From Embleya sp051903075 (GTDB lineage Bacteria; Actinomycetota; Actinomycetes; Streptomycetales; Streptomycetaceae), in the NCBI RefSeq assembly GCF_051903075.1, contig NZ_CP182422.1, forward strand, positions 248,001-312,000: 64,000 nt of DNA, read 5' to 3'. The translations under genes were made by a program, and so were the position numbers. Below are positions 57,116 to 64,000 of this stretch, in pieces (position 1 is the stretch's first letter; the number at the start of each line of letters is the position of its first letter). The notes below the pieces were generated by a model, which saw only the letters and a program-made list of their open reading frames with translations, made no database searches and was not told where the DNA came from.

Positions 57116-60016
57116 TCAGGGGGTGACGGTCTCGAAGCCGTGTCGCCGCGCGAGGTCGACCATCGCCTGCACCCGCTCACCGGTGAGGGCGCCGGCGCCG
57201 CTGCGTCCGCCGTCGCCCGCGGGTCCGCCGTCGCCGGACAACGCGAGCGTGACGGCCTCGGCCACACCCGCGAGCAGCTCACCGGGGTTCGGCGAGATGC
57301 CCAGGGCACGCGGCACTTCGGCCCCGTCGGATACGAAGAGCACGCCGGCGCGTACGTATCGCAGGTCGTCGCGGCCGACCGTCGCGGCGCATTCGGCGCC
57401 GGTGCCGAAGAAGGACACGTCGCCGAGCACGGCGCCGTCCGCGAGGTGTGTCCCGTCGAGCACGGGGACCGGGCTCGAATGCGCCGCGAAGACCACCTGG
57501 GCCCGGCGCACCGAGAGCAGGTCGTCGGTGACCACGACGTACGGGTTCACGTCGTGCGCCTCGGCGAGGTGGGCGGCGATCGCGGCTCCGCTCGGCTCGT
57601 CGGCGGCGCGCCCGTCGGCCAGCCAGCCGGTGATCAGCGGCTCCGCGGCCAGCGCCGCCGCCAGGCCCGTCGCCGCGTCGCCGGCGGCGATCCGCGCCCA
57701 CGCCTCCTGGTAGATCCACTGCTCCGTGGCGCGCAGTCGATCGGCCGAGCCGGACCGGCCGCTGCCCACGAGCACGATCACGGCGGCCTCGCGTGCGCTC
57801 GATACGGCGAGCGCCGAGCCGATCCGGCCGCCGGCGCCGACGACCGCCACCGTCGATCCGGCGAACCCGCCCAGGCGCTCCGTCGCGGCGTGCCGGACGG
57901 CGGCCAGCGCCGAGCCGACCACCAGCGCGCTGCCGGCGGTCACCGTGATCCCGGGAACGCGCAGCGCGCGACCGTGGCCGGCGACCGCGCCGAGGCCGAA
58001 TCCGAGGCCGACGGTGTCGCAGCCGTCCACCTTCGCCGCGCGCACCCGGCGGTCGAGGTCCAGGCCGATCAGGAAGGTCTGCCCGGAGACCTGGTACTCC
58101 CGCAACTGCTGCGAGGACACCAGCAGCGGGTGGACGATGAGGTCCACCGACGTGCCCTGCGGCGAGTCGAACCGGATCGGCGCGAACGCCGGGAGGTCCT
58201 TGAGCAGTTCGGACCGTCGGTGGTAGCCGAGCAGGTGTTCGTCGTCCAGGTCGGCGAGGGAGGGGTCGGCCTCCCGCAGCAGGTCCGGGGTCAGCGGGTA
58301 GCCGATCAGCGCGACGCGGCGGTCGGCCGGCTCGGGCGGCGTGGCCTGTCCGTCCGACTCGGCCTGCACGGCCGAATCGCCTCGCCGCGGCCGGAAGTCC
58401 GCGCTCTCCACGCGCGGCGGCCGGCCGCCGGCGCCGGTGAGCGGGTGTACCAGCGGCAGTGCGTCCTGGTTGCGCAGGATCAGGCAGACCTGGGTGAGGC
58501 CGGTCCGCAGCCGATCGATCTCCTCGTCGCTGATGTAGATCGAGGGCTCGATCCGCAACATGGTCGGCACGCTGGCCGTGGGGCCGGTGCGGATGCGGTG
58601 CACCGCCTGGAGGTAGCTGCCCAGCTGGAAGACGAGCAGCCCGGCCTGTGCCTTGCCCCGGATGATCGGGGACGACGCGTTGCTCTGGTCGGCGAACTCC
58701 AGCCCGATCAGCAGCCCGCGTCCGCGCACGTCGGCCACCACGTCGGGGAATTCGGCGGCCAGTTCGCGCAGCATGTTCAGGATGCGCTCGCCGCGCTCGG
58801 CGGCCCGTTCGTACGCGGCCCCGCCGTCGGCCTCCAGGAGGTCGAGGGTGCGCAGCGCGAGCGCCGTGGAGAAGCCGTCCTTGGCGAACGTGGAGCTGTG
58901 CACCAGCTCGAACTCGGGCCGGTAGCGCGACTGTCGCACGAGGAACGCGGAGGACTTGGCGATGCCGCCGCCGAGCGACTTGCCCAACACGTAGTAGTCG
59001 CCCAGCAGTCCGATGTGGCTGCTCGCGAAGAACCGGCCGGTGCGCCCCATCCCGGTCTGGATCTCGTCGACCACGATCGGGCACTCGACCTCGTCGCAGA
59101 TCCGGCGCACGCGGGCGACGAACTCCTCGGTCAGCTCATGGATTCCGCCCTCGCCCTGGATCGGCTCGACGATCAGGCCGGCGATCACCGGGAAGGCCCG
59201 CTCGACGAGGGTGGCCCGGCCGTGCACCACCTCCACGTCGAGCACGGTGACCCGGTGTTCGGCGACGGCCTTGTCGAACGCCGCCGCGTCGTTGGGCGGC
59301 ACGAAGGTCACCGTCGAGCCGAGTGCCGCGAACGCCGCCCGGAACAGCGGGTTGTAGGTGAACTGGGTGCTGCCCATCAGCTTTCCGTGGAAGGCCCGCT
59401 CCAGGGCGAAGAACACGGGGCCGGTGCCCGCGCGGGAGAGGTTGTGCGCGGCCATCGCGCCGAGCACTCCGGCGAACTCCTCGACGGTGGTGGGCACCGG
59501 CACGTCGCCGGGCAGCAGCGACGTGTCGTCGGGTAGCGCCGCGCTTCCGTCGCTCACCGCGCGAAGCGCGACGTCGGCGTGCCACTCGATCTCCTGGACC
59601 AGGCTCTGCATCCGCAACACGCGGTCGAACTCGCAGTGTTTGACGGCCGCTTCGACCGCTTCCGCACCGCTGTTCGCGAAGCCGATCGAATACGGCTCGG
59701 CGCCGGGGAATTCGCGGCCCAGGATGCCGTTGAGCACCGCGCCGACCTGGTCGGCGACCGGGTGCGCGGAGTGCTGGGAGTGCACCGGCCAACCGGTGTC
59801 GAGGAGTTCCTTCGCGTACGCCACGATCTCCGGATGGTTGTGCCCGAGCATCAGCGAGCCCCAACCCCCGATCAGGTCGAGCACGGGCACCTCGGTGCCG
59901 GTGTCGTCCAGGTAGTACAGCGAGTTGCGCTCGGCCCGGACGTACTGGACGTCCAGACCGAAGGTGCCGAGCATTCCGGTCAGCAGGGCCTCGGCGTAGC
60001 GGGTGGGTGCGTTCAC
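57116..60016 (-). CDS. Class III aminotransferase fused to an acyl-ACP-reductase-like domain
   Basis: This 966-aa protein has two parts. Residues 1-450 are a class III PLP aminotransferase with F-A-N-S-G-A-E-A-V-E-A, G-S-T-V-T-F-V-P in the middle, V-D-E-I-Q-T-G-M-G-R-T-G and the PLP Lys346 in L-G-K-S-L-G-G-G. Residues about 500-966 resemble cyanobacterial long-chain acyl-ACP reductase (AAR): V-T-A-G-S-A-L-V-V-G, V-A-V-V-G-A-G-G-R-I-G-S-A and a C-terminal R-R-H-G-F-E. The AAR catalytic Cys position reads A-G-V-A-E-A (Gly at 57266-57268). Together the halves suggest aldehyde formation or binding followed by transamination to a primary amine, as in prodigiosin PigE with the domains in the reverse order. 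It would act after the TD of the terminal PKS. The GTG follows AAGGAGACACG. It lies 15 bp after the PKS gene. Confidence 0.88.
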   Translation of the reverse strand: MNAPTRYAEALLTGMLGTFGLDVQYVRAERNSLYYLDDTGTEVPVLDLIGGWGSLMLGHNHPEIVAYAKELLDTGWPVHSQHSAHPVADQVGAVLNGILGREFPGAEPYSIGFANSGAEAVEAAVKHCEFDRVLRMQSLVQEIEWHADVALRAVSDGSAALPDDTSLLPGDVPVPTTVEEFAGVLGAMAAHNLSRAGTGPVFFALERAFHGKLMGSTQFTYNPLFRAAFAALGSTVTFVPPNDAAAFDKAVAEHRVTVLDVEVVHGRATLVERAFPVIAGLIVEPIQGEGGIHELTEEFVARVRRICDEVECPIVVDEIQTGMGRTGRFFASSHIGLLGDYYVLGKSLGGGIAKSSAFLVRQSRYRPEFELVHSSTFAKDGFSTALALRTLDLLEADGGAAYERAAERGERILNMLRELAAEFPDVVADVRGRGLLIGLEFADQSNASSPIIRGKAQAGLLVFQLGSYLQAVHRIRTGPTASVPTMLRIEPSIYISDEEIDRLRTGLTQVCLILRNQDALPLVHPLTGAGGRPPRVESADFRPRRGDSAVQAESDGQATPPEPADRRVALIGYPLTPDLLREADPSLADLDDEHLLGYHRRSELLKDLPAFAPIRFDSPQGTSVDLIVHPLLVSSQQLREYQVSGQTFLIGLDLDRRVRAAKVDGCDTVGLGFGLGAVAGHGRALRVPGITVTAGSALVVGSALAAVRHAATERLGGFAGSTVAVVGAGGRIGSALAVSSAREAAVIVLVGSGRSGSADRLRATEQWIYQEAWARIAAGDAATGLAAALAAEPLITGWLADGRAADEPSGAAIAAHLAEAHDVNPYVVVTDDLLSVRRAQVVFAAHSSPVPVLDGTHLADGAVLGDVSFFGTGAECAATVGRDDLRYVRAGVLFVSDGAEVPRALGISPNPGELLAGVAEAVTLALSGDGGPAGDGGRSGAGALTGERVQAMVDLARRHGFETVTP

Positions 60017-60031
60017 CGTGTCTCCTTGTGG

Positions 60032-63000
60032 TCAGCGTTGCGGGTTGGCGGCGGAGCGGCCCAGTTCCCGGTCGATGAAGTCGAAGATCTCGTTCTCGGT
60101 CGCGGTCTCGATCGCGGTGGCCGGGTCGATCGCGCCGGCGCCGGGGGCGAGTGAACGGGCGTCGGTCCGGGCCCTGTTCCAGCGGGCGAGGATGGTGTTC
60201 AGGCGGGCGGCGATCTCGGTGTGCCCGGTGTCCTCGTCGTCCGTCGGCTCGATCGGCACGGCCATCAGCACCGCCTCCAGGCGGTCCAGTTCGGCCAGTG
60301 CCACGCGCCGGTCCACTCCATCGGTGACGGCGAGCCGTTCGAGGAGGTGGTCCACGAGTACGCCCGGTGAGGCGTAGTCGAAGACCAGCGTGGTCGGCAG
60401 CGACAGACCGGTCCGCTCCCCCAGCCGGTTGCGGAACTGCACGGCGGACAACGAGTCGAAGCCGGAGTCCCGGAAGGACACCTCCCACTGCAACCGGTCC
60501 GGCGCCGCGTGACCGAGCACGCCCGCGGCCTCGGTGCGCACCAGGTCTCGCAGGAACGCCTCGGCCTCGGCGCGGCTCATCGCGGCGAACCGGTCGGCCG
60601 GCGGCTCGGTGTTCGCCGTCCGGCGCTCGTCGCGCGGCACCAGGTACCGCAACACCGCCGGGACCTGCGCACCGTCGCGGCGCAGCGCGGGAAGGTCGAG
60701 CGGGGCGGGCGCGAGCACGGTGTGCCCGTCGGCGAGCGCGGCGTCGAACAGCGCGCACGCCTCGTCCTCGGCGATCACCCGCAGGCCGGATTGCGCGCTC
60801 GCCACCATCCGGCCCCACGCGAGCGACACGGCGGGCAGTCCGGCGGCCCGGCGTCGGGTCGCCAGCGCGTCCAGGTAGGCGTTCGCCGAGGCGAAGTTGG
60901 CCTGGCCGGGGCTGCCGAGCATGCCGACCACGGAGGAGCACAGCACGAACAGCGCGGGCGGGGCGTCGACGGTCAGCTCGTGCAGGTTCCGGGCGCCGTC
61001 CACCTTGGGCCGCGACACGGCCGCCACGCGCGCCGGGGTCAGAGCGGTGAACACGCCGTCGTCCAGCACGTTTTCGGTGTGCACGATCCCGGTCAGCGGG
61101 TGCTCGGCCGGGATGTCCGCGAGCATCGCACGTACCGCCTCGCGGTCGGCCGGGTCGCAGGCGACCACGGTGGCCGAGGCGCCGAGCGTGGCCAGTTCGT
61201 CCCGCAGTCGGGTGGCTGGCGAGTCGGGCCCGTTCGGGTCGGCGAGCACCAGGTGTTCCACCCCGTACGCGGTGACCAGGTGTCGGGCGAACAGCGCGGC
61301 CGGCGGCCCGCCGGCGCCGGTGACCAGCACGGTGCCGCCCGCCACCGGGGTCGGCGGGACCACATCCGGCACGGACGTCGACGGCATCAGCCGCGGCGCG
61401 AGCAACAGCCCGCCGCGCACCGCGAGTTGGGGCTCTGCCGTCTGGGCCGCCATGAACAGCACGTCGGCCGAGGCCGGGTCGTCGTCCAGGTCGACCAGCA
61501 CGATCCGATCCGGGTGCTCCGCCTGGGCCGAGCGCAGCAGGCCCCACACGGCGGCGCCGGCCGGGTCGGGGACGTCCTCCCCGGCCTCGACGGCCATCGC
61601 ACCCCGGGTCACCACGATCAGGCGGTTGTCCGGCAGGTTCTCCCGGGCCAGCCACGACTGCGCCACGTCGAGTGCCCGGGCCACCGCACGATGTACCTCG
61701 GCCGGGCCGTCGGCGGCGGGATCCTCCGGGGTCGACGGCTGCACCAGCAGTACGTCCCACGGGGTGAAGGCCGTCGCGGCCTCCTCGACGTCGCCGAATC
61801 GCAACGGCGCCACCGCGGCCAGGCCGGCGGGATCGTCGCCGAGCAGGGCGAGCAGGCTCTCCGGCTCGTCGTCCGCCGGCGCGGCGACCGGGGTCCAGCG
61901 CAGCTCGAACAGCGATGCGGTGCCGGCGTCGGTGCCCTCGGCGGGTTCGGGCGCGGCCGGCCAGTACCGCTCGTGCCGGAACGGGTAGGTGGGCAGGGCG
62001 ATGCGGCGCGCGCCGGTGCCGGCGAACACGGCCGACCAGTCGACGGGCGCGCCGGCCACGAACAGTTCGCCGATCCCGTCGAGCACGGCGCGCACCTGCG
62101 ACCGGCCGTCCGGGAGCAGCGCCACCGAGCGCCGGAACACCCGTCCGGGACCGCCCGATTCGACGATGCGGGTCACCCGCTGCTCGGCCATCCACCGCTC
62201 GGCAGCGGCGGCGCCCTCGGTTCCGGGCGAGCCCGGCGCGTCGGCGGCGGTCGGCGGCTTGCCGGTGCGCAACGCCACCACCGGAATGCGCGGCTCCCCG
62301 AAGGTCACCTCGACCCGTTGCCCACCGGCCCGTCGCCCATCGACCAGCAACCGACGCACGTCGGGCGTCGAGAGCGCCCCGGCGACGTACGCCGCGGCAA
62401 GCTCACCGACGCCGGTCCCGGCGACGCAGCCGAAGCTCATGCCCCAGGACTCGACCAGACGGAACAGCGCCACCTCGGCGGCGAACCGGTCCTCCCCGTC
62501 GACCTCGGCGAGCGCGGCGTCGAACGCCCGGGCGTACACCGGCCACGTCTCGTACAGGTCCCGATCCGGGCCGGACGCGGGGCGGTCGGTGAAGAGGTAT
62601 GCGGTGCGCCCGTCCGCGGCGGCGGGCACGTCCCGTCCGGGCGCGGCCTCGTGCTCGGGTTCGGCGATCGCCCGCAGCCCGGCCCGTGCCTCCGCGACCT
62701 CCCCGACCACGAGCACCGCGCGGTACTCGAACCCGGTCCGGGCCGTGAGCGAGAACCCGACGTCGAGCGGACTCGGCGCGGCGGCGTCCGCGTCATCCGT
62801 GGCGTGCAACAGCGACGACAGCCGATCGGCCAGCGCCCGCAGCGCCTGCGGCGACCTGGCCGACAACACCCACGGCACCGCCGGCAGGGACACCTCGGCC
62901 TCCGCCGGGACCGGCTCCTCGGGAGCCTGCTCCAGCACGACATGCGCGTTCGTACCGCTCATCCCGAACGCCGACACCGCGGCCCGACGCGGCCCGTCCA

Positions 63001-64000
63001 CGTCCGGCCACGGGCGCGCCTCGGTCAACAACCGCATCGCCCCGGACGACCAGTCCACCGCCGACGTCGGCTCGTCCACGTGCAGCGTCTTCGGCATCAG
63101 ACCGTCCCGCATGGCCAGGACCGCCTTGATCAACCCACCGGCTCCGGCGGCGTGTTGGGTGTGCCCGATGTTCGATTTGACCGAACCCAGCCACAGGGGC
63201 CGATCCGCCGGCCGGTCCCGGCCGTAGGTGGCCAACAGGGCCTGGGCCTCGATCGGGTCGCCGAGCCTGGTACCCGTCCCGTGGGCTTCCAACAGGTCCA
63301 CGTCGGACCCGGCGAGACCGGCGTTCGCCAACGCCTGCCGAATCACCCGCTGTTGCGACGGCCCGTTGGGCGCGGTCAGGCCGTTGGACGCACCGTCGGA
63401 GTTCACCGCGCTGCCCCGGATCAGCGCGAGCACCGGGTGCCCGTTGCGTCGAGCGTCGGACAGGCGTTCCAGAACGAACATGCCCACGCCCTCGGACCAT
63501 CCGGTCCCGTCGGCGGACTCGGCGAACGCCTTGGCCCGGCCGTCGGGGGACAACGTGCGCTGCCGGGAGAACTCGATGAAGCCGATGGGCTGCGCCATCA
63601 CCGTCGCACCGCCCGCCAGGGCCAGCGCACACTCGCCGCTGCGCACGGCGTTGGCGGCGAGGTGCACGGAAACCAACACCGACGAGCACGCCGTGTCGAT
63701 CGACATCGTCGGGCCCTCGAGGCCCAGGACGTAGGAGATCCGGCCGGATCCGAAGGACGTGGTCGAGCCGGTCAGCCGATACCCTTCGACGCCCTCCTCG
63801 ACCGTCCCGGCGCCCGCCTCGTACTGCTGTGCGGTCAGGCCGGTGTAGACGCCGGTATCGCTGCCGCGCAACGACTGCGGGTCGATGCCGCCGCTCTCCA
63901 GGGCCTCCCAGGAGGTCTCCAGCAACAACCGCTGCTGCGGGTCCATCGCCAGCGCCTCGCGCGGCGAGATGCCGAAGAAGCCGGCGTCGAACCCGGCGGG
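60032..64000 (-). CDS. Type I PKS module with degenerate AT and KR (KS-AT*-KR*-ACP), cut by the window edge
   Basis: The frame is open to base 64000; the N-terminal part of the KS, and anything before it, lies outside. The KS is complete at its active sites (Cys codon 63686-63688 in D-T-A-C-S-S-V, H-G-T-G-T, K-S-N-I-G-H). The AT region is short and degenerate: the nucleophile elbow reads G-T-G-V-G-E (62399-62419) instead of G-H-S-x-G-E, F-T-G-Q-G is F-T-D-R-P, and no H-A-F-H/Y-A-S-H is present. The KR has T-G-A-G-G-P-P instead of T-G-G-T-G-x-L-G, and Phe replaces the catalytic Tyr (N-F-A-S-A-N near 60893). No DH is present. The ACP has G-F-D-S. A C-terminal docking tail (N-E-I-F-D-F-I-D) follows. 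The module should extend with an externally loaded unit and leave a beta-keto group. Confidence 0.92.
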   Translation of the reverse strand, partial: PAGFDAGFFGISPREALAMDPQQRLLLETSWEALESGGIDPQSLRGSDTGVYTGLTAQQYEAGAGTVEEGVEGYRLTGSTTSFGSGRISYVLGLEGPTMSIDTACSSVLVSVHLAANAVRSGECALALAGGATVMAQPIGFIEFSRQRTLSPDGRAKAFAESADGTGWSEGVGMFVLERLSDARRNGHPVLALIRGSAVNSDGASNGLTAPNGPSQQRVIRQALANAGLAGSDVDLLEAHGTGTRLGDPIEAQALLATYGRDRPADRPLWLGSVKSNIGHTQHAAGAGGLIKAVLAMRDGLMPKTLHVDEPTSAVDWSSGAMRLLTEARPWPDVDGPRRAAVSAFGMSGTNAHVVLEQAPEEPVPAEAEVSLPAVPWVLSARSPQALRALADRLSSLLHATDDADAAAPSPLDVGFSLTARTGFEYRAVLVVGEVAEARAGLRAIAEPEHEAAPGRDVPAAADGRTAYLFTDRPASGPDRDLYETWPVYARAFDAALAEVDGEDRFAAEVALFRLVESWGMSFGCVAGTGVGELAAAYVAGALSTPDVRRLLVDGRRAGGQRVEVTFGEPRIPVVALRTGKPPTAADAPGSPGTEGAAAAERWMAEQRVTRIVESGGPGRVFRRSVALLPDGRSQVRAVLDGIGELFVAGAPVDWSAVFAGTGARRIALPTYPFRHERYWPAAPEPAEGTDAGTASLFELRWTPVAAPADDEPESLLALLGDDPAGLAAVAPLRFGDVEEAATAFTPWDVLLVQPSTPEDPAADGPAEVHRAVARALDVAQSWLARENLPDNRLIVVTRGAMAVEAGEDVPDPAGAAVWGLLRSAQAEHPDRIVLVDLDDDPASADVLFMAAQTAEPQLAVRGGLLLAPRLMPSTSVPDVVPPTPVAGGTVLVTGAGGPPAALFARHLVTAYGVEHLVLADPNGPDSPATRLRDELATLGASATVVACDPADREAVRAMLADIPAEHPLTGIVHTENVLDDGVFTALTPARVAAVSRPKVDGARNLHELTVDAPPALFVLCSSVVGMLGSPGQANFASANAYLDALATRRRAAGLPAVSLAWGRMVASAQSGLRVIAEDEACALFDAALADGHTVLAPAPLDLPALRRDGAQVPAVLRYLVPRDERRTANTEPPADRFAAMSRAEAEAFLRDLVRTEAAGVLGHAAPDRLQWEVSFRDSGFDSLSAVQFRNRLGERTGLSLPTTLVFDYASPGVLVDHLLERLAVTDGVDRRVALAELDRLEAVLMAVPIEPTDDEDTGHTEIAARLNTILARWNRARTDARSLAPGAGAIDPATAIETATENEIFDFIDRELGRSAANPQR

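Noticed and set aside
1..64000. tRNA, rRNA, CRISPR arrays, transposases or integrase attachment sites
   Set aside because: None was seen by eye on either strand; cloverleaf searches were not possible here.

Overview
The window is very GC-rich DNA with start-stop-overlapping operons, GTG/TTG starts, TTA codons confined to regulators and large assembly-line genes. This points to a Streptomyces-like actinomycete. It contains two adjacent but probably separate biosynthetic gene clusters, with a short block of ordinary actinomycete genes between them.

Region 1 (1-23.7 kb) is a fragmented nonribosomal peptide (NRPS) cluster. A six-gene operon on the minus strand (8638 to 773) encodes a cytochrome P450, a C-T-C protein, a PduX-like GHMP kinase, a 68-aa acidic peptide, a freestanding thioester reductase and a SAM methyltransferase. 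A type II thioesterase with Cys at the nucleophile position faces the P450. A second minus unit encodes an MbtH protein and a protein with half a C domain plus A-T. A divergent plus-strand operon (12951-23073) encodes a threonine aldolase, a normal freestanding C domain, a C*-A*-T protein in which both catalytic domains look dead, a C*-A-T protein with a serine-like code, and a further C domain without the catalytic His pair. The cluster closes with a winged-helix regulator that has a TTA codon. Reductive release as an aldehyde is the most likely chain termination.

Region 2 (24.5-28.6 kb) holds a secreted ricin-type lectin, a DUF4328 membrane protein, a LAETG-anchored surface protein and an ECF sigma factor with a membrane partner. 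These look unrelated to the clusters and separate them.

Region 3 (28.6 kb to the right edge) is a modular type I PKS cluster. The first protein has no docking domain and carries KSQ-AT-ACP plus KS-AT-DH-KR-ACP. A second has KS-AT-DH-KR-ACP, and the last has KS-AT-DH-KR-ACP ending in a thioester reductase (TD). A further PKS, cut by the window edge, carries clearly inactivated AT and KR domains. A discrete methylmalonyl-type AT at the other end of the cluster is the obvious candidate to serve it in trans. An aminotransferase fused to an acyl-ACP-reductase-like domain, a group D flavoprotein, an MFS exporter, an OafA-type acyltransferase and a PucR-type regulator complete the set. TD release followed by transamination, with one unreduced keto group, is the known logic of polyketide alkaloids (coelimycin, streptazone and argimycin types); a cyclic imine or piperidine product is my inference.

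Regulation visible in the DNA: a leader of about 150 bp with GGTAATC/GATTACC repeats is duplicated upstream of the acyltransferase transcript and the PucR gene; both cluster regulators carry one TTA (bldA-type) codon; and perfect palindromes lie upstream of the exporter and the flavoprotein gene.
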